Notes: a model not told the origin generated them from the sequence alone. Counted from the stretch's first letter, positions 42,128-50,772 are shown. The stretch: 56,119 bases of DNA from Bacteroidales bacterium (GCA_015489465.1 WFZS01000161.1:1-56119), one strand, 5' to 3'. Translations and numbers: made by a program.

Positions 42128-42628
42128 TTATATTTTTTCCCATTGAACACTGAAACGTTCGGCTCTGTTCTTGCATTTATCCGATATAAGTTTTAGCTCC
42201 AATTTATATTTGCCAATAGGTTTCCACTTATATTTTCCTTTGATTCCTTTGCAAGTCCCGGAACCGTTTTTATAAATGATAACAACTTCCTTATCCAAAA
42301 ATGTCAATTCACCCTGAATTACATTTCCGGCGTCAACAGATGGTTTTTCAAGCTTAAAAGAAGTTCCCGTAACTGTGAGAATGGATCCGTCGTAAGAACT
42401 GTACCATGTACCCTCGAGAGGTGTAACTATGTTAACATTTCTTTTTATACCGTTTGTAACCTGCTCGGATCTTTTTGTGTAAACTTTTTCACCTGTTGAT
42501 GCGTCATCAATAAAAATAAAACTTAATGCATACGAAAGAATCACTAACAAAGCGATAATAACTATTAAAATAGCTACATTGGTTAATTTCAAATAACCTT
42601 TTTGTGTATTTTTTTTCTTTTTCGCCAT
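42128..42628 (-). CDS. Membrane-anchored protein of unknown function
   Basis: A 166-residue protein. A lysine-rich start (MAKKKKNTQKGYLKL) is followed by one transmembrane helix (about 18-39, VAILIVIIALLVILSYALSFIF). The remaining 125 residues are strand-rich and would lie in the periplasm (TPLEGTWYSSYDGSILTVTGTSFKLEK, GELTFLDKEVVIIY, CKGIKGKYKWKPIGKYKLELKLISDKCKNRAERFSVQWEKI). The GTWYSSYDGSILTVTG pattern recalls lipocalin-like domains. Two cysteines could form a disulfide. No family is recognised. It is divergent from the dehydratase gene at 42747, with an inverted repeat between them. Confidence 0.78.
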   Translation of the reverse strand: MAKKKKNTQKGYLKLTNVAILIVIIALLVILSYALSFIFIDDASTGEKVYTKRSEQVTNGIKRNVNIVTPLEGTWYSSYDGSILTVTGTSFKLEKPSVDAGNVIQGELTFLDKEVVIIYKNGSGTCKGIKGKYKWKPIGKYKLELKLISDKCKNRAERFSVQWEKI

Positions 42629-42734
42629 TTTTATTTTTTTGCTAATTTAATCAATAATATTAACATATTTTAACGTTTTCAAAAAACGTTTGATTCTCAG
42701 TGGTAATAAACGGATAATTACATTTTATTATTGT

Positions 42735-42742
42735 TAAATTTG
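42735..42742 (+). promoter_or_regulatory. -7 promoter element of the epimerase-like gene
   Basis: TAAATTTG matches TAnnTTTG exactly and ends four bases before the ATG at 42747. Transcription would begin at or just after the start codon region, so the message would be leaderless or nearly so. Confidence 0.6.
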
Positions 42743-42746
42743 TTGC

Positions 42747-43760
42747 ATGAATATTATAACGGGTGGAACGGGTTTTTTAGGCGCTCATGTTGCTTATCAT
42801 CTTATTTCAAAGGGGGAAGAAGTTAAAATTTTAAAGAGAAAAGGTTCTTCTGATTATTTGATTCGGAAAATTTTTAAATGGTATAGTAACAATCCTGAAG
42901 ATTTATTTAAAAAAATTAAATGGGAAAATGCCGATATCCTGGATATCTTTTCACTTGAGGATTCCATAGATGATTTTGATAAAGTTTATCATACAGCGGC
43001 AACGGTTTCGTTTGATAAAAAAGACCGTGATAAAATTTTACACAACAATATAAACGGTACAAGAAATCTTGTAAATGTACTTTTGGATAAAAAAGATGTT
43101 AAACTTTGTCATGTCAGTTCGATAGGAGCTTTGGGCAGAACGTCAAATCCCGGTAAACTTATTACTGAAAAAACACATTTTACAAGTTCAACAAATCCGT
43201 CAATATATTCTATCAGCAAATTTGAATCCGAACGGGAAGTATGGCGGGGAATGGAAGAAGGATTGCAAGCCTTTATAGTTAAGCCTTCAATTATTTTAGG
43301 TCCCGGAGATTGGGAAAAAGGGAGTGTGAAACTCATAAAAACGGTTTTTAAAGGTTTAAAATTTTATATAAGAGGTGTCAACGGTTTTGTCGATGTTAAT
43401 GATGTAGCCGAGATTATGATAAAACTCATGGAAAGTGATGTCTCCGGAGAACAATTTATTATAAGTTCCGGAAATGTTAGTTATAAACAACTTTTTGATT
43501 GGATGGCAGAAGCTTTAAATGTTAAACCGCCAAAATATAAAGCCGGGAAGATTCTGTCGGAAGTAGGTTGGAGAGCTTCTGCCGTTAAAGGTAAATTGAC
43601 CGGTAAACAGCCTGTCATAACCCGTGAAACAGCAACAACAGCCAATAGAATTTATAAATATGATAACTCCAAACTTTTTAAATATATCGATTACGATTAT
43701 ACCCCCGTTAAAGAAACTGTAACAAGAACAGCTAAAATATTTTTGGAGGACTTGGATTAA
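42747..43760 (+). CDS. NAD-dependent epimerase/dehydratase (extended SDR)
   Basis: A 337-residue extended short-chain dehydrogenase. The Rossmann motif is MNIITGGTGFLGAHVAYHL (TGGTGFLG). The catalytic Tyr-Lys pair is in SIYSISKFESEREVWRG, and the Ser/Thr in CHVSSIGALGR. AFIVKPSIILGPGDWEKGS is the family substrate-pocket segment. Similarity is to dihydroflavonol-reductase/3-beta-HSD-like members, which act on steroid-like, flavonoid-like or sugar substrates; the substrate here is unknown. The tail (about 285-330) is lysine- and threonine-rich. It precedes the small membrane protein gene by 57 bases. Confidence 0.86.
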   Translation: MNIITGGTGFLGAHVAYHLISKGEEVKILKRKGSSDYLIRKIFKWYSNNPEDLFKKIKWENADILDIFSLEDSIDDFDKVYHTAATVSFDKKDRDKILHNNINGTRNLVNVLLDKKDVKLCHVSSIGALGRTSNPGKLITEKTHFTSSTNPSIYSISKFESEREVWRGMEEGLQAFIVKPSIILGPGDWEKGSVKLIKTVFKGLKFYIRGVNGFVDVNDVAEIMIKLMESDVSGEQFIISSGNVSYKQLFDWMAEALNVKPPKYKAGKILSEVGWRASAVKGKLTGKQPVITRETATTANRIYKYDNSKLFKYIDYDYTPVKETVTRTAKIFLEDLD

Positions 43761-43817
43761 CGGTGTCATTCATAAAAATTTCATTTTGATTGAACCGTTG
43801 TTTTTGATATTTATGCT

Positions 43818-44297
43818 ATGGATATAAACAGTAAAATAAAAAGTCTGCTAAGAAAATACGGTAAAAAGTATGTGGATTATAAAATGGGTGTGGCGGGGGC
43901 TGTTGTTATGGCGTCGGTAGTGTTTACAATAAATTACATTGGCACTGATAATATTTTGGGAGCTTTTACCGCTTCTTTAAAACAAGGTGTATATACATTC
44001 TTTTTCGGTGGAATAATTACCAAGATGGCCGAGAGGCTTGCAACCGAGATTAAAAGAAAAGGTACGGCTCTATTATTGGCATGTTTATTACCGTCATTTT
44101 TGTCAATTGTGTTAACTTTCGGTTTACATAATTTAAAAGGAACACCCAAACCTTTGCAATCTACAATACCTACTGTAATACTTGTTATTCCTTCTACATT
44201 TGTTTGGGGGTATATAAACAGGAGAAAAATGGAAAAAGCCAATGTTTCTGCTAAAAATGAAAAAAGAAGTTCAAATCAACGAACTTCTTTTTTGTGA
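43818..44297 (+). CDS. Small membrane protein of unknown function
   Basis: A 159-residue protein with about four hydrophobic segments (GVAGAVVMASVVFTINYIG, FTASLKQGVYTFFFGGIITKM, ALLLACLLPSFLSIVLTFGL, TIPTVILVIPSTFVWGYI). The C-terminal tail KRSSNQRTSFL is encoded by the arms of a terminator hairpin shared with the tRNA-Ala gene on the other strand. I do not recognise the family. The basic N-terminus (INSKIKSLLRKYGKKYVDYK) points to the cytoplasm. Confidence 0.75.
   Translation: MDINSKIKSLLRKYGKKYVDYKMGVAGAVVMASVVFTINYIGTDNILGAFTASLKQGVYTFFFGGIITKMAERLATEIKRKGTALLLACLLPSFLSIVLTFGLHNLKGTPKPLQSTIPTVILVIPSTFVWGYINRRKMEKANVSAKNEKRSSNQRTSFL
44261..44293. terminator. Bidirectional terminator overlapping a coding end
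   Basis: AAAAA-GAAGTTC, an eight-base loop, and GAACTTC-TTTTTT form a symmetric hairpin with A and T runs. It can end transcription of the membrane protein gene on the plus strand and of tRNA-Ala on the minus strand. It lies inside the last codons of the plus-strand gene (stop at 44295-44297). Confidence 0.8.
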
Positions 44298-44373
44298 TGT
44301 GGAGCATATCGGAGTCGAACCGATGACCTCTACGCTGCCAGCGTAGCGCTCTAGCCAGCTGAGCTAATGCCCC
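44298..44373 (-). tRNA. tRNA-Ala (GGC)
   Basis: A 76-base tRNA on the minus strand. The acceptor stem GGGGCAT pairs with ATGCTCC, followed by discriminator A. The D arm is TAGCTCAGCTGGCTAGAGC. The anticodon stem-loop CTACG-CTGGCAG-CGTAG has anticodon GGC (plus-strand gcc at 44335-44337). The T arm contains GGTTCGACTCC. CCA is not encoded. It has its own -7 element and a terminator at its 3' end. Confidence 0.96.
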
Positions 44374-44383
44374 TTTGAGGGCG

Positions 44384-44391
44384 CAAATTTA
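44384..44391 (-). promoter_or_regulatory. -7 promoter element of tRNA-Ala
   Basis: Minus-strand TAAATTTG followed by CGCC matches TAnnTTTG, ten bases upstream of the tRNA 5' end. Confidence 0.65.
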
Positions 44392-44421
44392 TAAAAAAAT
44401 ATGAGTTTATAAAATTAAATT

Positions 44422-44979
44422 ATGAAAAGACTTTTTATAGCAATAAAAATAAATCCCGAAGAAAAATTGCTGAATGAATATGCCAAGATAAAAGCTTTGC
44501 TTAGTCATTCCGGTATAAAGTGGGTTGATCCTGCTCTTTTTCATTTTACAATAAAATTTTTGGGGGACACAAATGAAGAAAAAACAGATGTTTTAAAAAA
44601 TATAATGTTAAACATTGCCGGCAACTATGAACCTTTTGATATCCAATTAAAGGGTCTGGGTGTATTCGGAAGCAGATACAACCCCAGGGTGATATGGATA
44701 GGACTGCATAATACCGGTATTTTAAAAAAAATGACACTTGACTTTATTGAAGAATTAGATAAATTTGGGTTTAAAAAAGACAGACAAAATATTGTTCCTC
44801 ATTTAACAATAGGCAGAATAAAATATATTCGGGATAAATACGTTTTAAAAAATATTGTTGAACGGTATAGCGAAACGCTATTTCAAACAACAAATATTGA
44901 AAACGTGATATTATATGAAAGCATTTTGAAAAAAAGCGGACCCGCTTACAACGAATTATTTAAAGTGAAGTTGAATTGA
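44422..44979 (+). CDS. thpR: RNA 2',3'-cyclic phosphodiesterase (2H family)
   Basis: A 185-residue protein of the 2H phosphoesterase family (formerly 2'-5' RNA ligase LigT). The two HxTx motifs are H41-F-T43 (LFHFTIKFLGDT) and H127-L-T129 (IVPHLTIGRIKY). The opening MKRLFIAIKINPEEKLL and the VFGSRYNPRVIWIG segment are typical. It opens 2',3'-cyclic phosphate ends of RNA. It stands alone between tRNA-Ala and the T9SS locus. Confidence 0.93.
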   Translation: MKRLFIAIKINPEEKLLNEYAKIKALLSHSGIKWVDPALFHFTIKFLGDTNEEKTDVLKNIMLNIAGNYEPFDIQLKGLGVFGSRYNPRVIWIGLHNTGILKKMTLDFIEELDKFGFKKDRQNIVPHLTIGRIKYIRDKYVLKNIVERYSETLFQTTNIENVILYESILKKSGPAYNELFKVKLN

Positions 44980-45030
44980 ATTTAAAAAAGTTATTATTTC
45001 GGATATTCAAAAAGTAATACATTAATTAAT

Positions 45031-45038
45031 TATTTTTG
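45031..45038 (+). promoter_or_regulatory. -7 promoter element of porP/sprF
   Basis: TATTTTTG followed by GTGC matches TAnnTTTG, 12 bases before the ATG at 45051. It overlaps an in-frame upstream TTG at 45036, excluding that codon. Confidence 0.65.
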
Positions 45039-45050
45039 GTGCCTTGTAAT

Positions 45051-46016
45051 ATGGTAAAATTTTTGAAATATTTTAAAAAGAGTTTTGTTGTTGCTTTTAT
45101 TTTTGTAATTAGCGCATTTGGAGCCTTTTCACAGCAAATGCCTATATTTACGCAACATACATACTCTTTAATGTATTCCAATCCGGGTTATGCCGGTATG
45201 GGAGACGCGATTTGTGTTGACGGGTTGATGAGGCAACAGTGGGCGGGTTTTGAAGATGATGAGGGTAATAAGGTGGCACCTAATACATATTTAATATCAA
45301 TAAACTCTCCCGTAAAATTTCTCCATGGAGGTTTGGGAGGTTCTATTATCCAAGATAAACTGGGTTTTGAAAGTAATATAGCGTTAAACTTATCTTATTC
45401 ATTTCAGATACCTCTTTCTTTTGCCGATTTGGGAATGGGTGTAGGAGCAAATCTTTTAAATAAAACAATTGATTTCGGTAAACTTAAACCTTCGCAAGGA
45501 GGAGATCCTTTGTTAACGGGAATTAATACCGGGGTTATGATGTTTGATGCCGATGTGGGTTTCTTTTTAAAAAATCCCGATTATTATGCGGGTTTTTCCG
45601 TTAAAAATTTATTGGAACTTAAAGGAAAAGATTTGAGTACAAACTCAAATACGGTTATACGGTTTCAAACCGACAGGACATTTTATTTAACCGGAGCTTA
45701 TTACATAAAAACAATACCCGATTTTTTAATCTCCCCTAGTTTTATGATTATGTCTGATTTGGCACAAACACAGTTGATGATTGCGGGTAATTTTTCTTAT
45801 AAAAATAAATTTTTCGGAGGAATAAGTTACAGACTGTTTGAATCTATCGGTATAATTGCAGGTGTTAGAATTAAAGATTTTAAACTCACATATTCATATG
45901 ATGTGGTAACCATTAGATACGGTATGCCGGGTTCACACGAAATAGGATTAAGGTATTGCTTTAAAATAAAAGGCGATAATTCAAAAACAAGTTATAAAAA
46001 TACCAGATTTTTATAA
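45051..46016 (+). CDS. porP: PorP/SprF family T9SS outer-membrane protein
   Basis: A 321-residue outer-membrane beta-barrel protein. The signal peptide (MVKFLKYFKKSFVVAFIFVISAFGAFSQQ) leads into QQMPIFTQHTYSLMYSNPGYAGMGDAICVDGLMRQQWAGFEDD, the diagnostic start of the PorP/SprF family. The barrel strands alternate to the end (SHEIGLRYCFKIKG). In T9SS this protein works with the GldK/N ring and, for some cargo, as an adhesin-specific partner. Its place directly before gldKLMN, as in Porphyromonas (porPKLMN), supports the core-component role rather than one of the many paralogues. Confidence 0.92.
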   Translation: MVKFLKYFKKSFVVAFIFVISAFGAFSQQMPIFTQHTYSLMYSNPGYAGMGDAICVDGLMRQQWAGFEDDEGNKVAPNTYLISINSPVKFLHGGLGGSIIQDKLGFESNIALNLSYSFQIPLSFADLGMGVGANLLNKTIDFGKLKPSQGGDPLLTGINTGVMMFDADVGFFLKNPDYYAGFSVKNLLELKGKDLSTNSNTVIRFQTDRTFYLTGAYYIKTIPDFLISPSFMIMSDLAQTQLMIAGNFSYKNKFFGGISYRLFESIGIIAGVRIKDFKLTYSYDVVTIRYGMPGSHEIGLRYCFKIKGDNSKTSYKNTRFL

Positions 46017-46022
46017 GTTTTT

Positions 46023-46030
46023 TATATTTG
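46023..46030 (+). promoter_or_regulatory. -7 promoter element of gldKLMN
   Basis: TATATTTG followed by TAAA matches TAnnTTTG, 78 bases before the gldK ATG and inside the gap after porP. Confidence 0.55.
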
Positions 46031-46107
46031 TAAAATATTTTGGTGATAAGTTAGTTGTATTAAAAGAAAAGTAAAAAAGGATTTGAGTGATATTTAACAA
46101 GTTAAGT

Positions 46108-47472
46108 ATGAAAAAACTGATATTTTATTCATTAATGGTAATATTGTTTGCCGGGTGTAAAAGTTCCGGAGAGGGTGAACTAATAGGTGCACGAAGAGAT
46201 TCTAAGGCATTTTACCAACCTACCCCTTACGGGATGGTATTTATTCCGCAAGGTAGTTTTACAATGGGTTCCGGTGATGAAGATGTTGCCAGAACCAGAT
46301 TGTATCAACCCAAGAATGTTTCGGTTTCTGCATTTTACATGGATCAAACTGAGATTACTAATAATGAATACAGGCAGTTTGTAAATTGGGTAAGGGATTC
46401 CATCGCAAGATATCTACTTGGTCAGGTAAAACCTGAAGATTACCTTATAGAAGAAGATCCTGTTACAGGGGAAGTTTACGATCCTCCTTTCTTAAATTGG
46501 AAAACGCCAATTAATTGGAATAGTGAAGATCAGGATGTAAGAGATGCTTTAGCTGAAATGTATATACCTGAAAAGGAAAGATATTTTCGAAAAAAAGAAA
46601 TAGATGCCAGAAAATTGATGTACACATATTCGTGGATAGACTTTCATGAAGCTGCCAAAAAAGATATGTCTCAAAAAGGAGATTATATAAATGCCAGCTT
46701 CTCAAACAGACCGCAAGGTATGAAAGACAGATCCGTTTATGTATATAACGAAACAATTAATGTTTATCCTGATACTTTATGCTGGATAGCAGACTTTTCA
46801 TATTCATTTAATGATCCTTTGACGGAAAAATATTTTTGGCATCCCGCTTATGACAATTATCCCGTTGTGGGAATAAATTGGCGTCAAGCACGTGCATTTT
46901 GTGTTTGGAGAACAAATTATTACAATACAAAAAGAGGAAAAGGCGGAAACACTATACTTTCAGAATTCCGTTTACCTACCGAAGCTGAATGGGAGTGGGC
47001 TGCACGCGGCGGGCATCAGCTTACTACTTATCCTTGGGGTGGACCTTATACGGTTAATGATAAAGGCTGCTTCTTGGCTAACTTTAAACCGCGTAGAGGT
47101 GATTATGTAGCAGACGGAGGTTTGAGAACTATGGTTGTAGGTCATTATCCTTCAAACGACTTTGATTTATATGATATGGCTGGCAATGTTTCCGAATGGA
47201 CACTTTCCGCCTATGATCCCGTGTCATATAATTTTACTTGGGATATGAATCCCAATTATACTTATAATGCCAAGGAAGACGATCCGCCGGTATTAAAAAG
47301 AAAAGTTATAAGAGGAGGTTCGTGGAAAGATATTAAATATTATCTTCAGGTATTTGTAAGGGATTACGAATATCAGGATACAGCCAAATCTTATATCGGA
47401 TTCAGATGTATTCAACCTTATGCAGGAAGTGGAGACGGTAATACAAAATCCAGTGGTTCCAGAGTATATTAG
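46108..47472 (+). CDS. gldK: T9SS ring lipoprotein GldK/PorK
   Basis: A 454-residue lipoprotein. MKKLIFYSLMVILFAGC has a lipobox (FAGC). The rest is a formylglycine-generating-enzyme-like (sulfatase-modifying factor) fold: YGMVFIPQGSFTMGSGDEDVA, AFYMDQTEITNNEYRQFVNWV, FRLPTEAEWEWAARGG, YDMAGNVSEWTLSAYD and VIRGGSWKD. In T9SS, GldK and GldN form the large periplasmic ring under the outer membrane. A GTG seven codons upstream is in frame but would spoil the signal peptide, so ATG 46108 is used. The gldL gene follows after 51 bases. Confidence 0.95.
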   Translation: MKKLIFYSLMVILFAGCKSSGEGELIGARRDSKAFYQPTPYGMVFIPQGSFTMGSGDEDVARTRLYQPKNVSVSAFYMDQTEITNNEYRQFVNWVRDSIARYLLGQVKPEDYLIEEDPVTGEVYDPPFLNWKTPINWNSEDQDVRDALAEMYIPEKERYFRKKEIDARKLMYTYSWIDFHEAAKKDMSQKGDYINASFSNRPQGMKDRSVYVYNETINVYPDTLCWIADFSYSFNDPLTEKYFWHPAYDNYPVVGINWRQARAFCVWRTNYYNTKRGKGGNTILSEFRLPTEAEWEWAARGGHQLTTYPWGGPYTVNDKGCFLANFKPRRGDYVADGGLRTMVVGHYPSNDFDLYDMAGNVSEWTLSAYDPVSYNFTWDMNPNYTYNAKEDDPPVLKRKVIRGGSWKDIKYYLQVFVRDYEYQDTAKSYIGFRCIQPYAGSGDGNTKSSGSRVY

Positions 47473-47523
47473 ATTTTAAATTTTAAAAAGCAATTTAATA
47501 ACAATCAATAAAAAGTTAAAATT

Positions 47524-48213
47524 ATGGGTTTAGCTCAATTTACACAATCGAGAAAGTATAAACATTTCATGGCAAAAGTCTATGGAATCGGGGCATCAAT
47601 TGTATTGATAGGTGCTTTATTTAAAATAGTTCACTGGCCCGGTGCTAACATTATGCTTACTGTCGGACTTATGACAGAAGCTATAATATTCTTCTTTTCA
47701 GCTTTTGAACCACCTCATGTGGAACCGGATTGGAGTTTGGTTTACCCCGAATTGGCAGGAATGTATCATGACGATGTTGACGATTCTGTAATTGAAAAAA
47801 GGAAATCTCCAACAGAAAAACTGGATGAAATGTTGGAGGAAAATAATGTAACTGCACAAGCTATTCAAAAACTTGGTGAGGGATTGAACAAGCTTAGTAC
47901 CGTTGCAGCTCAATTAAGTGAAGTTACTGATGCCACGGTTGCTACAAAAGAGTTTGCCGATAATATGAAACAAGCTTCGGAAACCGCTAAAAAATTAACC
48001 GAGGTTATGAGCGAAGATTTGGATTCTGCATCCGAGTATTCCGAAAGTCTTAAAAAAGTTGCCGGAAACGCTACCGCTCTTCTTGAAACTTTCGATGACA
48101 CTACGGAAACAACTAAAGAATTCTCTGCACAAGTTAAGGAATTGAATGAAAAAATCAGTTCGCTTAATAAAGTGTATGGCAATATGTTGTCAGCAATGAG
48201 AGTTAACGGTTAA
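47524..48213 (+). CDS. gldL: T9SS inner-membrane motor protein GldL/PorL
   Basis: A 229-residue protein. Two transmembrane helices lie at the N-terminus (VYGIGASIVLIGALFKIVHW and ANIMLTVGLMTEAIIFFFSAF), with a conserved Glu in the second. The cytoplasmic part is a long alpha-helical, coiled-coil region (EKLDEMLEENNVTAQAIQKLGEGLNKL to the end). GldL with GldM forms the proton-driven motor that powers T9SS. The gldM gene starts 35 bases after the stop. Confidence 0.94.
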   Translation: MGLAQFTQSRKYKHFMAKVYGIGASIVLIGALFKIVHWPGANIMLTVGLMTEAIIFFFSAFEPPHVEPDWSLVYPELAGMYHDDVDDSVIEKRKSPTEKLDEMLEENNVTAQAIQKLGEGLNKLSTVAAQLSEVTDATVATKEFADNMKQASETAKKLTEVMSEDLDSASEYSESLKKVAGNATALLETFDDTTETTKEFSAQVKELNEKISSLNKVYGNMLSAMRVNG

Positions 48214-48248
48214 GAATTATTGATTTATTAATTAAAAAAATTTAAAAA

Positions 48249-49889
48249 ATGGCCGGATATAAAGAAACTCCCAGGCAGAAGATGATAGCCTTAATGTATC
48301 TGGTTCTTACTGCTTTGCTGGCTTTAAATGTGTCTAAAGACGTGCTTAATGCATTTGTTGTTGTTAATGAAAGTCTGGACGATACAAATACAGGGCTTGA
48401 TAGCAAGATAGATTATTTTTACAGGAAATTTGATCAACAGTATAAACTTAATCCAGCAAAAGTAGGTCCTAAATGGAAAGAATCGAAAGAGGTACAGAAT
48501 CGAACGGATAATCTCTTAAAATATTTGAATGATTTAAAGTTTAAACTTGTTATGGTATCCGAGATGAAAGACTCGGCTAAAGTGAGAGAACTTTATTACA
48601 AAGATACAGTCTTAAACGGAAAACACGTTCAATATCTTATGCTGGATAAAGTACCGACAAGAGATAAATATGATAATACCACCAATTATTTGATCAATAA
48701 TCGTGAGGCTTACCGTCTTGCAGATAGTCTTAAAAGTTACCGAAAGTTCATTTTAGCCAAAATGCATGAACCTGAAGACTCAAAAACGATCGGTCTTATC
48801 ATAAAAGAAGGTAAAGCTTACCATGATGCCACCGGTACACCAGAAGATTGGGAATACCACTACTTTAACCATACAATACTTGCTGCGGATATAGCATTAA
48901 TAAATAACTTTGTTAATGAAGTTCAATCCGCCGAATTTGACGCGATTAATTATTTGTATTCTTCAATAACCGCTTCCGACTATAAATTCGATAATGTTGT
49001 AGCAAAGGTAATTCCTAAAAGAACCTATGTTCTTAAAGGAAGAAAATATGAAGCGGAAGTTTTGGTAGCTGCTTATGATACTAAGACTAAACCGGATGTT
49101 TATGTTATGCCCGGTGTTGACACTTGGAAACCCGAATATTTAAAAAAGGCACAAAAAGTAACCGGAGAAAGCGGAATAGTAAAACTCGAATTTCCTGCAA
49201 CAAAAGAAGGTGTTCATAAATACGCGGGTGTAATAGAACTTTTAGACCCGAAAACAAATAAAAAGGTTCAGTATCCGTTTTCCGGTAAATATATGGTTGC
49301 TCCACCTGCTCTTATTGTGTCACCTTTAAAGATGAATGTTTTCTATATTGGTGTTAAGAACCCAGTTGCAATATCTGTACCTGGAATTCCAACTGAAAAA
49401 ATCAAACCTTCTATTAGTAAGGGTAAACTTTATAGAGACCCCGAAAATAAAAGTCAATGGATTGTTGAGGTTCCCAAAGGAGTTAAGAAAACATATATAT
49501 CGGCTATTACCGAATTGGACGGTAAACCTTATGATTTGGGTAAATCCGAATTTCGTGTGAAAAGGGTACCTGACCCGATTGCCACTATTGCCGGAATTAC
49601 GGGCGGACAAGTCGGTAAAAACCAATTACTTGCGGCGGGTGCTATAATTCCCGAACTAAAAGGGTTTGAATTTGACCTCTATTTTAAGATTATATCATTT
49701 TCAATGTCAACAATTATAAACGGCGACTTTGTTACACTTAAAACAAAAGGAAATAGATTCTCGAGGGATATGAGGAGAAGGATAAAAGGCGCTACCAGGA
49801 AACAAAAGTTCTTATTTGAAAGAATTCTTGCAGTTGGACCTGATGGCTCAAAACGTACATTGAACCCTGTAAATATTGAGATCAAATAA
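48249..49889 (+). CDS. gldM: T9SS motor protein GldM/PorM
   Basis: A 546-residue bitopic protein. MAGYKETPRQKMIALMYLVLTALLALNVSKDVLNAFVVVNESL contains the one transmembrane helix (about 12-32), with the Ala-Leu face that packs against GldL. The periplasmic part has a helical bundle followed by three beta-rich domains (from VVAKVIPKRTYVLKGRKYEAEVLVAAYD, through YIGVKNPVAISVPGIPTEKI, to GPDGSKRTLNPVNIEIK). It spans the periplasm and links the motor to the GldK/N ring. The gldN gene follows 18 bases later. Confidence 0.94.
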   Translation: MAGYKETPRQKMIALMYLVLTALLALNVSKDVLNAFVVVNESLDDTNTGLDSKIDYFYRKFDQQYKLNPAKVGPKWKESKEVQNRTDNLLKYLNDLKFKLVMVSEMKDSAKVRELYYKDTVLNGKHVQYLMLDKVPTRDKYDNTTNYLINNREAYRLADSLKSYRKFILAKMHEPEDSKTIGLIIKEGKAYHDATGTPEDWEYHYFNHTILAADIALINNFVNEVQSAEFDAINYLYSSITASDYKFDNVVAKVIPKRTYVLKGRKYEAEVLVAAYDTKTKPDVYVMPGVDTWKPEYLKKAQKVTGESGIVKLEFPATKEGVHKYAGVIELLDPKTNKKVQYPFSGKYMVAPPALIVSPLKMNVFYIGVKNPVAISVPGIPTEKIKPSISKGKLYRDPENKSQWIVEVPKGVKKTYISAITELDGKPYDLGKSEFRVKRVPDPIATIAGITGGQVGKNQLLAAGAIIPELKGFEFDLYFKIISFSMSTIINGDFVTLKTKGNRFSRDMRRRIKGATRKQKFLFERILAVGPDGSKRTLNPVNIEIK

Positions 49890-49907
49890 TTTAGAAATTT
49901 AGATATT

Positions 49908-50750
49908 ATGAATAAATATTTTTTTGTCATATCTTTTGTTTTGGTCAGTTTAGTCGGTAGGGGAGCTTATGCTCAAGAAGTTAACGAGAATAAAATTGAC
50001 GACTTTTACGGGCAAGACCAACCGAAAGTAAAACCGGCACCATTACCTGAAATTCGTAAAGCCGACATTATGTGGTCTAAAAGAATTTGGAGGGAAATTG
50101 ATTTTAAACAAAAGATCAATCAAAAGTTTTTTTATCCTATTCACCCCAGATCGGATGCAAAATCTTTTATAACAACTATTTTGGATGCTGTTAAAGAAGG
50201 TGAGCTTACAGCTTACGATATTAACAATACGGACGAGTTGATAGCTCCTCTTAGCTATAACGAGATAATAGGGAGGGAAGAAGATACCAGTTATGTTACG
50301 ATGAGAAGAACATATCCGCCTTATGAGGAATACGATACTGTTATCATATCGGAATTCGATCCTACGCGTATAATGCGGTTGAGAATAAAGGAAGATTGGT
50401 ACTTTGACAAGAAAAGATCCCAGATGTTAGTTAGAATAGAGGCTATGTGTCCTGTCATCATCAAAGAGATAGAGGGTGAGGAAGTTACAAAACCTTTGTT
50501 TTGGTTTTCATATGATGAGGCAAGGCCGATTCTTGCAAATACTTATGTTTTTAATCCTGACAATTCCGCTCAAAGGTTATCGTATGATGATGTTTTTATA
50601 AAACGGCTTTTTGATTCTTATATTTATAAGGAACAAAATACATTTGATAGAAGGATATCACAATATGCACTTGGCGTTGATGCTTTGCTGGAAGGACAAC
50701 GTATTGAAAACAGCTTGATTGATTTTGAACAGTTTCTTTGGGCATATTAA
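49908..50750 (+). CDS. gldN: T9SS ring protein GldN/PorN
   Basis: A 280-residue periplasmic protein with a signal peptide (MNKYFFVISFVLVSLVGRGAYAQ). The core has IRKADIMWSKRIWREIDFKQKINQKFFYPIHP, ITTILDAVKEGELTAYD, and IKEDWYFDKKRSQMLVRIEAMCPV, all typical of GldN. It ends FEQFLWAY. GldN binds GldK and the C-terminal domain of GldM. It closes the operon at a strong terminator. Confidence 0.94.
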   Translation: MNKYFFVISFVLVSLVGRGAYAQEVNENKIDDFYGQDQPKVKPAPLPEIRKADIMWSKRIWREIDFKQKINQKFFYPIHPRSDAKSFITTILDAVKEGELTAYDINNTDELIAPLSYNEIIGREEDTSYVTMRRTYPPYEEYDTVIISEFDPTRIMRLRIKEDWYFDKKRSQMLVRIEAMCPVIIKEIEGEEVTKPLFWFSYDEARPILANTYVFNPDNSAQRLSYDDVFIKRLFDSYIYKEQNTFDRRISQYALGVDALLEGQRIENSLIDFEQFLWAY

Positions 50751-50772
50751 ATTGTTAAGTGAATTTTATTTT

